Shown piece after piece: positions 1 to 6,845 of a stretch of 18,931 nt of DNA (position 1 is its first letter; each line of letters begins with the position of its first letter). The notes under the pieces are model-generated. The model was given only the letters and a program-made list of their open reading frames with translations. It searched no databases and had not been told where the DNA came from. This DNA is from Kiritimatiellia bacterium (GTDB lineage Bacteria; Verrucomicrobiota; Kiritimatiellia; SLAD01). The position numbers and the translations under genes were made by a program. The stretch is taken from the NCBI GenBank assembly GCA_007128275.1, contig SKXR01000290.1, positions 1 through 18,931 of the forward strand, given 5' to 3'.

Positions 1-308
1 CCCATAACCCAGATCCCGTCCCCCATCCCGCCGACCAATTCGAACCCTTTCATATCCAGGGCCACATCACTCGAATCGATGACAATCCCATCCGGACCGG
101 GTGCCGCCAGATCGCGGGTAAAATAATAGGACCCCGGAGACCCGATCGTGAACGGCAAACTCTCGATCGGCGTGCGCGGCTCGATCTGCTCCAGCGTCTT
201 CATCATCGGCGCGGGCGCGCCGGGCGGAGCCAGCGGGCCCTGGGCCCATGCGGAAGAAGTGAGAAGTAAGACGTGGGAAGTAAGAAATACGGAGAGCATT
301 CTCTTCAT
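1..308 (-). CDS. Secreted protein, N-terminal part only (beta-helix type likely)
   Basis: The gene starts at the ATG at 308 and runs off the left edge of the window, so only the first 102 residues are visible. A strong AGGAGG (317-322) sits 8 bases before the ATG and fixes the start. Residues 1-22 form a signal peptide: MKRM, a hydrophobic core, then SSAWA before QGPLAPPG. Next comes a GPLAPPGAPAP-like linker, then MKTLEQIEPRTPIESLPFTI, and a stretch ending GIVIDSSDVALDMKGFELVG. From memory this start is typical of right-handed parallel beta-helix proteins of PVC bacteria, which are exported and often surface-bound or carbohydrate-active. That assignment is inference, because the repeat region lies outside the window. 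It lies 46 bases downstream of the next secreted-protein gene and is probably co-transcribed with it. The signal-peptide codons are built from a GAAGTAAGA-like repeat (see findings). Confidence 0.8.
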   Translation of the reverse strand, partial: MKRMLSVFLTSHVLLLTSSAWAQGPLAPPGAPAPMMKTLEQIEPRTPIESLPFTIGSPGSYYFTRDLAAPGPDGIVIDSSDVALDMKGFELVGGMGDGIWVM

Positions 309-354
309 GACTCGTTCCTCCTGCATGTGTTCCCTCGGTTCTTTTTCAGTCATA

Positions 355-1230
355 TCATGGCGCCAACGGCACGACGGCGCGCGTCCGATAAAAGCGCGGC
401 ATGTCGTTGGTCTGGACGACATCCTGCGACAGCGTCGGACCGGCACCGGGTTCAATCAGGCCGAACCCGGTATCCACCCAGGGCGCGTTGTTTGTTACGC
501 TCTGCGCTTCTTCCAGTCGATATAGCCGCGTCGGCTGCACGGTCCATGTGACGGCGTTGGTGCTGTTCTCCCGCTCGATGTCGGTAATGGCAAGGAACGA
601 GGTGTCGTCCATCGGATCGGTATCGGCCCAGTACTCGAAGATGTCGGGGTAACCGTCGCCGTCGGCGTCGTCGGGATACGGTCCGAGCGTGGTGAGATCC
701 CCTGCGATCATCATTTCCCACGCGTCGGGAATGCCGTCGCCGTCGCTGTCGGGACCCGGATCGAGGAAATCGGTCTGCACAAACGCCTGGCTGTTGCTTA
801 AACTGATCCAGCCGACGTTCGCGCCGTAGGCATACCCGCTCAGATTGCCGGTGAGCAGGTTGACGCGCGGATCGCCGGTGTCCTCGAAATTGATCCAGCC
901 GATGTTCGCGCCGTAGGCCATGCCGCGGAGATTGCCCACGCCGTCGTGGTTCACGCCCCAATCACCGGCAGCGGCGTTGGAGTACTGCCATCCGTTGGTC
1001 GGGGTCCCACTTCCGAGGCTGATCCACCCCACGTTCGCGCCCCAGATATGCCCCCAACTATAGAACTGCCCGATCACCGCGCCGTTGGCCACATCGCCAC
1101 GCGCATTCAGCCAACCGATGTTCGCGCCGTAGGCTTGGTAGTTGACGGCATTGATGGAAGTGGAGGCGGAAGCGGAAGACAAGCCGAGTACAAAGACAAA
1201 CGCCACGGCATGACCAGATCGATGTTTCAT
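355..1230 (-). CDS. Secreted GANIGW-repeat protein with Ca-binding repeats and YRLE-type C-terminus
   Basis: This is a 291-residue exported protein of unknown function. The ATG at 1230 is chosen over a start eight codons upstream because AGGAGG lies 7 bases before it and a clean signal peptide follows (residues 1-21, ending SSASA). Four short repeats follow: YGANIGWLNA (34-43), WGANVGWISL (63-72), YGANIGWINF (106-115) and YGANVGWISL (135-144). Residues 159-210 hold two thrombospondin-type-3-like acidic repeats (DSDGDGIPDAWE, DDADGDGYPDIFE) expected to bind calcium. Residues 211-291 form a small beta-rich end (AVTWTVQPTRLYRLEEAQ) that I associate with secreted proteins of Kiritimatiellota/Verrucomicrobia. 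No catalytic motif is visible. The role may be structural or adhesive. Its partner gene lies just downstream. Confidence 0.85.
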   Translation of the reverse strand: MKHRSGHAVAFVFVLGLSSASASTSINAVNYQAYGANIGWLNARGDVANGAVIGQFYSWGHIWGANVGWISLGSGTPTNGWQYSNAAAGDWGVNHDGVGNLRGMAYGANIGWINFEDTGDPRVNLLTGNLSGYAYGANVGWISLSNSQAFVQTDFLDPGPDSDGDGIPDAWEMMIAGDLTTLGPYPDDADGDGYPDIFEYWADTDPMDDTSFLAITDIERENSTNAVTWTVQPTRLYRLEEAQSVTNNAPWVDTGFGLIEPGAGPTLSQDVVQTNDMPRFYRTRAVVPLAP

Positions 1231-1284
1231 GGGCAGACCTCCTTGAACGCACATGCTACACTTCCGTCATAGAAGATATAGGCA

Positions 1285-1313
1285 TCCATAATGAATTCAG
1301 AGCCGCCTGTAAA
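1285..1313 (-). promoter_or_regulatory. Sigma-70-like promoter candidate for the secreted-protein pair
   Basis: Read on the minus strand, TTTACA (1308-1313) is followed after 17 bases by TATGGA (1285-1290), about 55 bases before the ATG at 1230. Spacing is ideal and the hexamers are fair. Just upstream (1314-1336) lies an AT-rich inverted repeat GCAAAAT/ATTTTGC with a 9-base loop, which could be an operator or part of the end of the pfk transcript unit. Confidence 0.45.
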
Positions 1314-1381
1314 GCAAAATACGAACCGAATTTTGCCGCGCGAGGGCTCACCCACCAGCGCACCGGGATGGCGGCGTGGCG

Positions 1382-2683
1382 TTAGGTTTTCTGTTGCGTC
1401 GCAGGCAAAAACGTCGGGGGCTGGCCGGTCGAGGCCAGCACGGATTGCCAGAGCGGTCCCATGGGATCCACATGTTTCTTCCGGCCCGTGGCCATGGGCA
1501 ACGGCACATAGGCCATGCGGTTGTTGATCAAGGACACCATGCACGCGGTCTTGCCCGCCATGGCGGCGTGCACGGCGTCGCGCGCAAGCTGATCGCACAG
1601 AATGCCGTCCTCGCTGTTGGCGGGAATGCCGCGCACGAGATAGCTGGGGTTGATGTATTTGACCTCCACGGGCTTGCCGATGGATTGGAAATAGGCCCCG
1701 ATACGATCACGTAACAAATGACCGATATCGCCGTAACGGCGATTCCCCGAAGCGTCTTCGTCGCGTTTCTGCTCTTCAAAGTGCCTCTGCCCGGCCCCCT
1801 CGGCGACGGCAATCAAGGCGTGATCACGGGCATCCATCCGCTTCTCGAGGACCGCGAGGAATCCGTGCGGTCCGTCCAAATCGAAAAGCAATTCGGGAAT
1901 AAGCGTGTAATTCACTTTCTGACTGGCAATCGTCGCGCCGCAAGCGATGAATCCCGCGTCGCGGCCCATCAACTTGACCAACCCGATTCCGCGATCCACG
2001 GCCTTGGCCTCGACGTGCGCGACCTCCAACACGTCGCGCGCCGCGTCCACCGCGGTGTCGAATCCGAACGTGCGATCACAATAATACACATCGTTGTCGA
2101 TCGTCTTTGGAATACCCACCACGGCAATCGCCAATCCGCGCCGCGCGATTTCTTCCGCCATTTCCGTGGCCGCGCGCAACGTGCCGTCGCCGCCGATGCA
2201 GTAGAGCTGGTTGATGCCCGTCTCGACCATGTAATCAAGCATCACGTTCGTGTCCTGTCGCCCGCGCGACGAGCCGAGGATCGTCCCCCCTTCCGTGTGG
2301 ATGTCGTCCACCATGTCCGGCGTCAATTCGATGGGCTTCAAGCCGGACTCGGGATTCAAACCCAGATACCCTTTCTGAATGCCCCAAATGTGCGGAACCT
2401 CATAATGGAAATGCAGTTCGGCCACAATGGAACGGATGACGCTGTTCAAACCGGGGGCCAACCCGCCGCAGGTCACGATCGCGGCGCGGCATACGGAGGG
2501 ATCAAAGAATATTTTCTCGCGCGGTCCCGCCTTCTCGAACAACAACTCCGCTTCCGGTTTGGCCCCTTGGCGCACCTCCACCGTATGCCGGATCCATTCA
2601 TCGTCCCCGACGAACTGTCGACGGTTGGCCATGGGAGTCGCCATCGTGGACGCACCCAATGTGTCGATCTTTGTAAATTTCAT
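1382..2683 (-). CDS. pfk: ATP-dependent 6-phosphofructokinase, plant/spirochaete-like group
   Basis: This 433-residue protein phosphorylates fructose 6-phosphate to fructose 1,6-bisphosphate in cytosolic glycolysis. Visible motifs are CGGLAPGLN (72-80), the nucleotide loop GGDGT (164-168), the catalytic PKTIDND (192-198), MGRDAGF (239-245), the PE pair at 263-264 and RGIPANSEDG (351-360). Gly after GGD indicates ATP as phosphoryl donor, since PPi enzymes have Asp there. Lys193 in PKTIDND, in place of Gly of the E. coli type, is shared with PPi, plant and trypanosome forms, and the leader of about 60 residues also fits that group. The ATG at 2683 has AAGGA about 6 bases upstream. It lies one base after the argD stop codon, so translation is probably coupled. 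Donor use (ATP rather than PPi) is inferred from two residues only. Confidence 0.9.
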   Translation of the reverse strand: MKFTKIDTLGASTMATPMANRRQFVGDDEWIRHTVEVRQGAKPEAELLFEKAGPREKIFFDPSVCRAAIVTCGGLAPGLNSVIRSIVAELHFHYEVPHIWGIQKGYLGLNPESGLKPIELTPDMVDDIHTEGGTILGSSRGRQDTNVMLDYMVETGINQLYCIGGDGTLRAATEMAEEIARRGLAIAVVGIPKTIDNDVYYCDRTFGFDTAVDAARDVLEVAHVEAKAVDRGIGLVKLMGRDAGFIACGATIASQKVNYTLIPELLFDLDGPHGFLAVLEKRMDARDHALIAVAEGAGQRHFEEQKRDEDASGNRRYGDIGHLLRDRIGAYFQSIGKPVEVKYINPSYLVRGIPANSEDGILCDQLARDAVHAAMAGKTACMVSLINNRMAYVPLPMATGRKKHVDPMGPLWQSVLASTGQPPTFLPATQQKT

Positions 2684-2684
2684 G

Positions 2685-3938
2685 CTAATCCTTGTTGAGC
2701 TTCAAATGCTTGAATCGCGCCGGTTGATCGTCCGGACCGGGATTATTGAGGCGGGTTTGCCACTCGGCGCAGGCCTTGTCGACCATGCGGACAGCGCGAC
2801 GCACTTCCGCCGTCGTCACGTTGAGCGGCGGCAGAAAACGGATCACGGTGTCGGCGGTGGCCAGCGCAATCAATGCGTGCTTCTGCAGAATGGTTTCGAG
2901 TTCCTTCGCCGGCTCATTCAAGACCAGACCGACCATCAAACCTGCTCCGCGCACTTCGCGAATGAACGAATACTTGGCGGCCACCTTTTTCAATCCTTCC
3001 ATGAAGACGTCACCCATTTTCGTGGCGTTTTTGAGCAGGCCTTCGTCCTCGATGATCTCCAACACCGCCAACCCGGCGGCGGAAGCCAACGGCGTGCCGC
3101 CGAAGGTCGTGGCATGCGTGCCGGGTTGAAAGACATCGGCCAACTTCGGCGACGCAACAATGGCGCCGATCGGGAAACCGCCACCCAAACCTTTCGCCAG
3201 CGAGATGGCGTCCGGCTCCACGTCGTACCGCTGAAACCCGAACCAGTTACCGGTACGCCCCATGCCGCACTGCACTTCATCAAAGAACAGCAGCAGATTC
3301 TTCCGCTTGCACAACGCCGCCAACCCCTTGATGAAATCCGGCCGCGCCGGACGCACACCGCCTTCCCCCTGCACCGCCTCGACGAGGACGGCCACAGTCT
3401 TGTCGGTCACCGCGCTGCGCACGGATTCGAGATCGTTGTAATCGGCCAGGGCAAACCCTTCCGGCAACGGATCAAAGCCTTTCTTCACCTTCGCCTGCCC
3501 TGTTGCGGTCAACGTGGCCAGGGTCCGCCCGTGAAAGGAATTGCGCATGGTGATGATTTCGTAACGACCCTCATCGTGTCCCCAAAGGCGCGCCAGCTTG
3601 ATTAACGCCTCGTTGGCTTCCGCCCCGGAATTACAAAAAAAGCATTTCCCGTTCAAAGACCGCTTCGAAAGGGCCTGCGCCAGGCGCGGCTGCATTTCGT
3701 TGTAGAAGAGATTGGAAACATGCATCAACCGACCGGCCTGCCGCTTGATGGCGCGTACCAGGCGCGGATGACAGTGTCCGACATTGGTCACGGCAATGCC
3801 GGCGAGGAAATCGAGGTACGCGTTTCCGTCCGCGTCCCATACCTTTGCGCCGCGCCCCTTGACCAGGGCCAACCCGGGCGCATACGTCGGCATGACGTAT
3901 TTCACGTGCAGCGATATAATTTCTTCGCTCTTGCTCAT
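2685..3938 (-). CDS. argD: Acetylornithine aminotransferase
   Basis: This PLP enzyme converts N-acetylglutamate semialdehyde to N-acetylornithine in arginine synthesis, using glutamate as amino donor. With the ATG at 3938 the product is 417 residues, the usual size. An in-frame TTG four codons upstream (3950) is possible, but the GGGAG before it is only 3 bases away. Motifs are NSGAEANEALIKLAR (about 103-117), SFHGRT (134-139), EAVQGEGG (187-194), FDEVQCGMGRTG with the PLP-ring aspartate near 220, SLAKGLGGGFPIGA with the Schiff-base lysine near 249, and THATTFGG. It belongs to class III (ArgD/ornithine aminotransferase). The closely related GABA or succinylornithine transaminases are the main alternative, but argB and argJ directly upstream favour ArgD. 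It is separated from argB by a 197-base repeat region and sits one base before pfk. Confidence 0.93.
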   Translation of the reverse strand: MSKSEEIISLHVKYVMPTYAPGLALVKGRGAKVWDADGNAYLDFLAGIAVTNVGHCHPRLVRAIKRQAGRLMHVSNLFYNEMQPRLAQALSKRSLNGKCFFCNSGAEANEALIKLARLWGHDEGRYEIITMRNSFHGRTLATLTATGQAKVKKGFDPLPEGFALADYNDLESVRSAVTDKTVAVLVEAVQGEGGVRPARPDFIKGLAALCKRKNLLLFFDEVQCGMGRTGNWFGFQRYDVEPDAISLAKGLGGGFPIGAIVASPKLADVFQPGTHATTFGGTPLASAAGLAVLEIIEDEGLLKNATKMGDVFMEGLKKVAAKYSFIREVRGAGLMVGLVLNEPAKELETILQKHALIALATADTVIRFLPPLNVTTAEVRRAVRMVDKACAEWQTRLNNPGPDDQPARFKHLKLNKD

Positions 3939-3955
3939 TTCGACGGTCAATAACT

Positions 3956-4132
3956 CCCGGCGTCCCGTAGCTCCGCCCTCCAGAACCCTCTATACACCAC
4001 ACACCTCTTCGTTCCCGATGGAGGGTCGAGCTATGCGAGACCGGACCCGGCGTCGCGTAGCTCCGCCCTCCAGAACCCTCTATATACCACGCACCTATTC
4101 GTTCCCGATGGAGGGTCGAGCTATGCGAGACC
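3956..4132. repeat. Two tandem 87-bp hairpin-forming intergenic repeats (period 90)
   Basis: Units at 3956-4042 and 4046-4132 differ at 4 of 87 positions. Each has imperfect inverted arms (GTAGCTCCGCCCTCCA near the left end against TGGAGGGTCGAGCTATGC near the right) that can fold into a stem closed by CCCTCCA/TGGAGGG around a loop of about 35-40 bases. No reading frame in the region looks like a gene. It lies between argB and argD on the transcribed path, so it would be in the mRNA. It resembles REP/MITE-type dispersed elements. Presence elsewhere in the genome is not testable here. Confidence 0.9.
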
Positions 4133-4147
4133 ACGCGCGCGCCCCCT

Positions 4148-5020
4148 CTAATGCACGATTTCCGTCCCCACCCCCTTATCCGTGAACAGTTCGAGCAAGA
4201 GCGAGTGCGGCATGCCGGCATCGATGATATGCGTCTTCCGCACGCCGGCCTTGAGCGCATTCACCGCCCCCGTAATTTTCGGCAGCATCCCGCCGTCGAT
4301 CACGCCGCGTTTGATCAACGCATTGACTTCGGCGACTTTCACCGTAGAGATCCGCGAATCCAAATCACTGGGATTGGCCAGCAGGCCGGGCACATCCGAA
4401 AGAAACACCAGTTTTCGGGCCTTCAACGCCTCCGCGATGGCCGCGGCCGCATCGTCCGCGTTTACGTTATAGATCTTCCGGTCCGCTCCGCGGCCCAGCG
4501 GCGTAATCACCGGCGTAATCGCCGCCTGCAGGAAGGCTTCCACCGGCGTCACGTCCACGCTGGTCACATCGCCGACATAGCCCCAGTCGAGCTCTTTCCC
4601 GGTCTTCTTGTCCTTCTCCACGTGCTTCGTCACCCGGATGATATCGTCACCGTGCATCCCGCGCGATTTACAGCCGTAAGATTGCAACGTCTCCACCAAC
4701 GCCGGATTCACTTCGTGGTTCAACACAAACTCCACCACGCCCATGGCGTCTTCGTCGGTGACCCGCAACCCCTTGACGAAGGACGGACGGAGCCCTTTCT
4801 CTTTCATGCGCTGCGAGATGGATTTTCCGCCGCCATGCACAATGACCGGCCGCAAACCCACGCATTCCATGAAGGCAATATCCTTGAGGATACTGTTCAC
4901 CCCGTCTTCGTCTTCCATGATGCTGCCGCCGAATTTGACGACCACGGTTTCCCCGCGGAACCGCTGGATGTACGGCAGCGCTTCAATCAACACCGACGCT
5001 TTTTCGATTACATTCTGCAT
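4148..5020 (-). CDS. argB: Acetylglutamate kinase
   Basis: ArgB phosphorylates N-acetylglutamate with ATP, the second step of arginine synthesis. The 290 residues match the family. Motifs are VVKFGGSIM (27-35), VIVHGGGKSIS (59-69), the substrate-binding NVNADDAAAAIAEAL (185-199), FLSDVPGLL (206-214) and GGMLPKITGA (243-252). The N-terminal helix before the kinase core (MQNVIEKASVLIEALPYIQRF region, 1-21) is the feature known from hexameric, arginine-inhibited enzymes, so feedback inhibition by arginine is likely (inference). The ATG at 5020 is chosen from alignment of this helix. No Shine-Dalgarno sequence is visible, and the 30 bases to argJ consist of a low-complexity GGGTATGGGTCATGGG stretch, so translation may depend on coupling to argJ. 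Confidence 0.95.
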   Translation of the reverse strand: MQNVIEKASVLIEALPYIQRFRGETVVVKFGGSIMEDEDGVNSILKDIAFMECVGLRPVIVHGGGKSISQRMKEKGLRPSFVKGLRVTDEDAMGVVEFVLNHEVNPALVETLQSYGCKSRGMHGDDIIRVTKHVEKDKKTGKELDWGYVGDVTSVDVTPVEAFLQAAITPVITPLGRGADRKIYNVNADDAAAAIAEALKARKLVFLSDVPGLLANPSDLDSRISTVKVAEVNALIKRGVIDGGMLPKITGAVNALKAGVRKTHIIDAGMPHSLLLELFTDKGVGTEIVH

Positions 5021-5050
5021 GAGTGGTTATTGGGTATGGGTCATGGGCGG

Positions 5051-6256
5051 TCAGGTTACATTGATGTGCACATATTCTTCCGTGATTTCGCAGGTATACA
5101 CCACCGCGCGGCCTGCGCCAAGATTCAGATTCACCCGAATCGTAAACGCTTGTTGCTCAATCACCGACTTCAAGGTCGCCAGCGGCGTTTCCGTGGCCAG
5201 CCCGTTCCGGGTCGCCTGATGCGCATCGTACCAGATATCCACCTTGTCCTCGTCCACGCGCGCCTTCGAATAACCGATGGCGTCCATGACCCGGCCCCAA
5301 TTCGGGTAGACCCCGGCCCACGAGGTCTTGACCAAAAAGGAATTGGCGATCGCACGGGCGGCCTTGTCCGCCTCTTCATCATTGTCCGCGCCGTCGACCA
5401 AAATCGTGACCCGCTTATTCGCTCCTTCGCCGTCTTCGACAATTTTCAGCGCCAGCTGAAGCGACACCTCGTTCAGCGCGGCGACAAAATCCGCCCACGC
5501 CGGATGCTGGGCATCCAGCGCCGACGTGTGGCCCGCCTGCCCGTTCGCGAACAGGAGGACCGTATCGTTGGTGCTTTGATCGCCGTCCACGGTGATCCGG
5601 TTGAAACTCTGGTTCACGGCTTCCGCCAAGGCTTTTTGCAACGCGTCGGCATCCACAACGGCGTCCGTCATTAGAAACGCCAGCATCGTGGCCATGTTCG
5701 GCTCGATCATGCCCGCGCCCTTGGCGATGCCGCTTACGATCACCGGTTTCCCGTCGACCTTGATCTTCACGGTCCAGTGCTTGACCCGGATGTCCGTGGT
5801 CATAATGGCTTGGGCCGCGGCCCGTCCTCCATCGCGCGACAGGCGCTTGACCGTTTCCCGTATACCGGGCTCCACGATGTCCATGGGTAACCGGGCGCCG
5901 ATATGGCCCGTGGAGCAGACAAACACGGTCTCTTCCGAAACCTCAAGGCTTTCCGCCGTGACCTGCGCCATACGCCGGGCGTCGGCCAGTCCGGCTGCGC
6001 CGGTACAGGCGTTCGCATTCCCGCTGTTCACAATCACCGCGCGGGCCTCGCGAGACGGCAACCGTGCACGGCACCATTTCACGGGCGCGGCATTGACCTG
6101 ATTGGTGGTGAACACGCCGGCCACGACGGCGGGCGTGTCGGAGACCAGCAACGCCATATCCCGCGCCTCACGTTTCTTGATGCCCGCATGGATGCCCGCC
6201 GCCCGGAAACCGGACGGGAGCAGAATTTCGTCTGTACCCAGCAATTCAGATTTCAT
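5051..6256 (-). CDS. argJ: Bifunctional ornithine acetyltransferase / N-acetylglutamate synthase
   Basis: ArgJ moves the acetyl group from N-acetylornithine to glutamate, and in bifunctional forms also acetylates glutamate from acetyl-CoA. The 401-residue protein has the self-cleavage site in KGAGMIEPNMATMLAFL, where Thr190 becomes the N-terminal nucleophile of the beta chain. Other family blocks are VNSGNANACTG (76-86), STGHIG (115-120; usually STGVIG), QSTNDTV (227-233) and NWGRVMDAIGY (319-329). The C-terminus ends EYVHINVT and is a few residues shorter than the usual INADY-T end. The ATG at 6256 (MKSELLG) is preferred, because the open frame upstream to 6340 reads through a tandem repeat. 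Its presence means arginine synthesis uses the cyclic, acetyl-recycling route. argB follows after 30 bases. Confidence 0.95.
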   Translation of the reverse strand: MKSELLGTDEILLPSGFRAAGIHAGIKKREARDMALLVSDTPAVVAGVFTTNQVNAAPVKWCRARLPSREARAVIVNSGNANACTGAAGLADARRMAQVTAESLEVSEETVFVCSTGHIGARLPMDIVEPGIRETVKRLSRDGGRAAAQAIMTTDIRVKHWTVKIKVDGKPVIVSGIAKGAGMIEPNMATMLAFLMTDAVVDADALQKALAEAVNQSFNRITVDGDQSTNDTVLLFANGQAGHTSALDAQHPAWADFVAALNEVSLQLALKIVEDGEGANKRVTILVDGADNDEEADKAARAIANSFLVKTSWAGVYPNWGRVMDAIGYSKARVDEDKVDIWYDAHQATRNGLATETPLATLKSVIEQQAFTIRVNLNLGAGRAVVYTCEITEEYVHINVT

Positions 6257-6281
6257 ATGACGACTCAATGAGCGGTTTAGT

Positions 6282-6356
6282 GTGTCGCGTGTCGGGGGTC
6301 GTGGCGCCAACCTCTTCACCCAACACGCGACACCCGACACGCGACACCCGACACCC
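6282..6356. repeat. 14-bp tandem repeat with a 15-bp inverted partner
   Basis: At 6323-6356 the unit ACACGCGACACCCG is repeated 2.4 times. A perfect inverted copy of 15 bases, GTGTCGCGTGTCGGG, lies at 6282-6296 and pairs with 6333-6347, leaving a 36-base loop. The element lies between the rpsI stem-loop and the argJ start. It could fold strongly in RNA or be a remnant of a dispersed word-type repeat. Confidence 0.85.
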
Positions 6357-6366
6357 TATACGACAA

Positions 6367-6397
6367 CGACCCCGAACGTTATGCACATTCGGGGTCG
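6367..6397 (-). terminator. Stem-loop downstream of rpsI, possible terminator
   Basis: A perfect 10-bp inverted repeat, CGACCCCGAA (6367-6376) and TTCGGGGTCG (6388-6397), encloses an 11-base loop and begins 20 bases after the rpsI stop. It is followed on the minus strand by TTGTCGT rather than a real T-run, so it is a weak intrinsic terminator at best. It could instead be a 3'-end stabiliser or processing stem between rpsI and argJ. Confidence 0.5.
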
Positions 6398-6417
6398 CAA
6401 TCAAACTGAAACGGAAA

Positions 6418-6819
6418 TTAACGTTTGGAGAACTGGAACCGTTTACGCGCCCCCGGCTGGCCGGGTTTCTTCCGTTCCTTTTCGCGCGCATCGCGTGTGA
6501 GGCATCCAGCCGACTTGAGAGCGGCTTTCAGCTCCGGATCAGCCTGGATCAAGGCCCGGGAAATGCCGTGCCGAATCGCGCCGGCCTGCCCCATGGAGCC
6601 GCCGCCCTGCACGTTCACCAGCACGTCGTACCGCTTGATCGTATCGGTGATCTGGAAAGGCTGTTGCACGTAGCCCTGCACCGAGTCGGTCGGGAAATAC
6701 TCTTTCACGTCTTTACCGTTGACCATCATTTTGCCTACGCCCAGCGCCAGCCGGACTCTAGCCACGGAGGTTTTCCGCCGGCCGGTGGCCTTGTATTCCG
6801 CTATTTTCTGTACCGCCAT
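6418..6819 (-). CDS. rpsI: 30S ribosomal protein S9 (uS9)
   Basis: This 133-residue ribosomal protein of the small subunit head has its C-terminal tail reaching the P-site tRNA. Diagnostic features are YKATGRRKTSVARVRL near the N-terminus, GGGSMGQAGAIRHGISRAL (72-90) and the strongly basic end RKRFQFSKR, whose terminal arginine is the conserved tRNA-contacting residue. The length is normal. The ATG at 6819 has AAGGA 6 bases upstream. It follows rplM by 26 bases, the usual bacterial rplM-rpsI pair. A stem-loop follows the stop. Confidence 0.98.
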   Translation of the reverse strand: MAVQKIAEYKATGRRKTSVARVRLALGVGKMMVNGKDVKEYFPTDSVQGYVQQPFQITDTIKRYDVLVNVQGGGSMGQAGAIRHGISRALIQADPELKAALKSAGCLTRDAREKERKKPGQPGARKRFQFSKR

Positions 6820-6845
6820 CTTATTCCTTTACTGACAACAACTGC

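Noticed and set aside
3966..4132. Possible CRISPR array at the argB-argD repeats
   Set aside because: Only two units with nearly identical whole sequence and no distinct spacers, and no cas gene in the window.
3631..4260. Minus-strand frame of 209 codons through the tandem repeat between argB and argD
   Set aside because: It begins inside argB, reads both repeat units (giving a duplicated peptide) and ends inside argD in the wrong frame, so it is a product of the repeats, not a gene.
4151..5674. Long plus-strand open frame (507 codons) across argB and argJ
   Set aside because: Antisense shadow crossing two real genes and their gap; sequence is Arg/His-rich and featureless.
6257..6340. N-terminal extension of argJ (28 codons)
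   Set aside because: The extension translates a tandem word repeat and has no family similarity; the ATG at 6256 matches the ArgJ family start.
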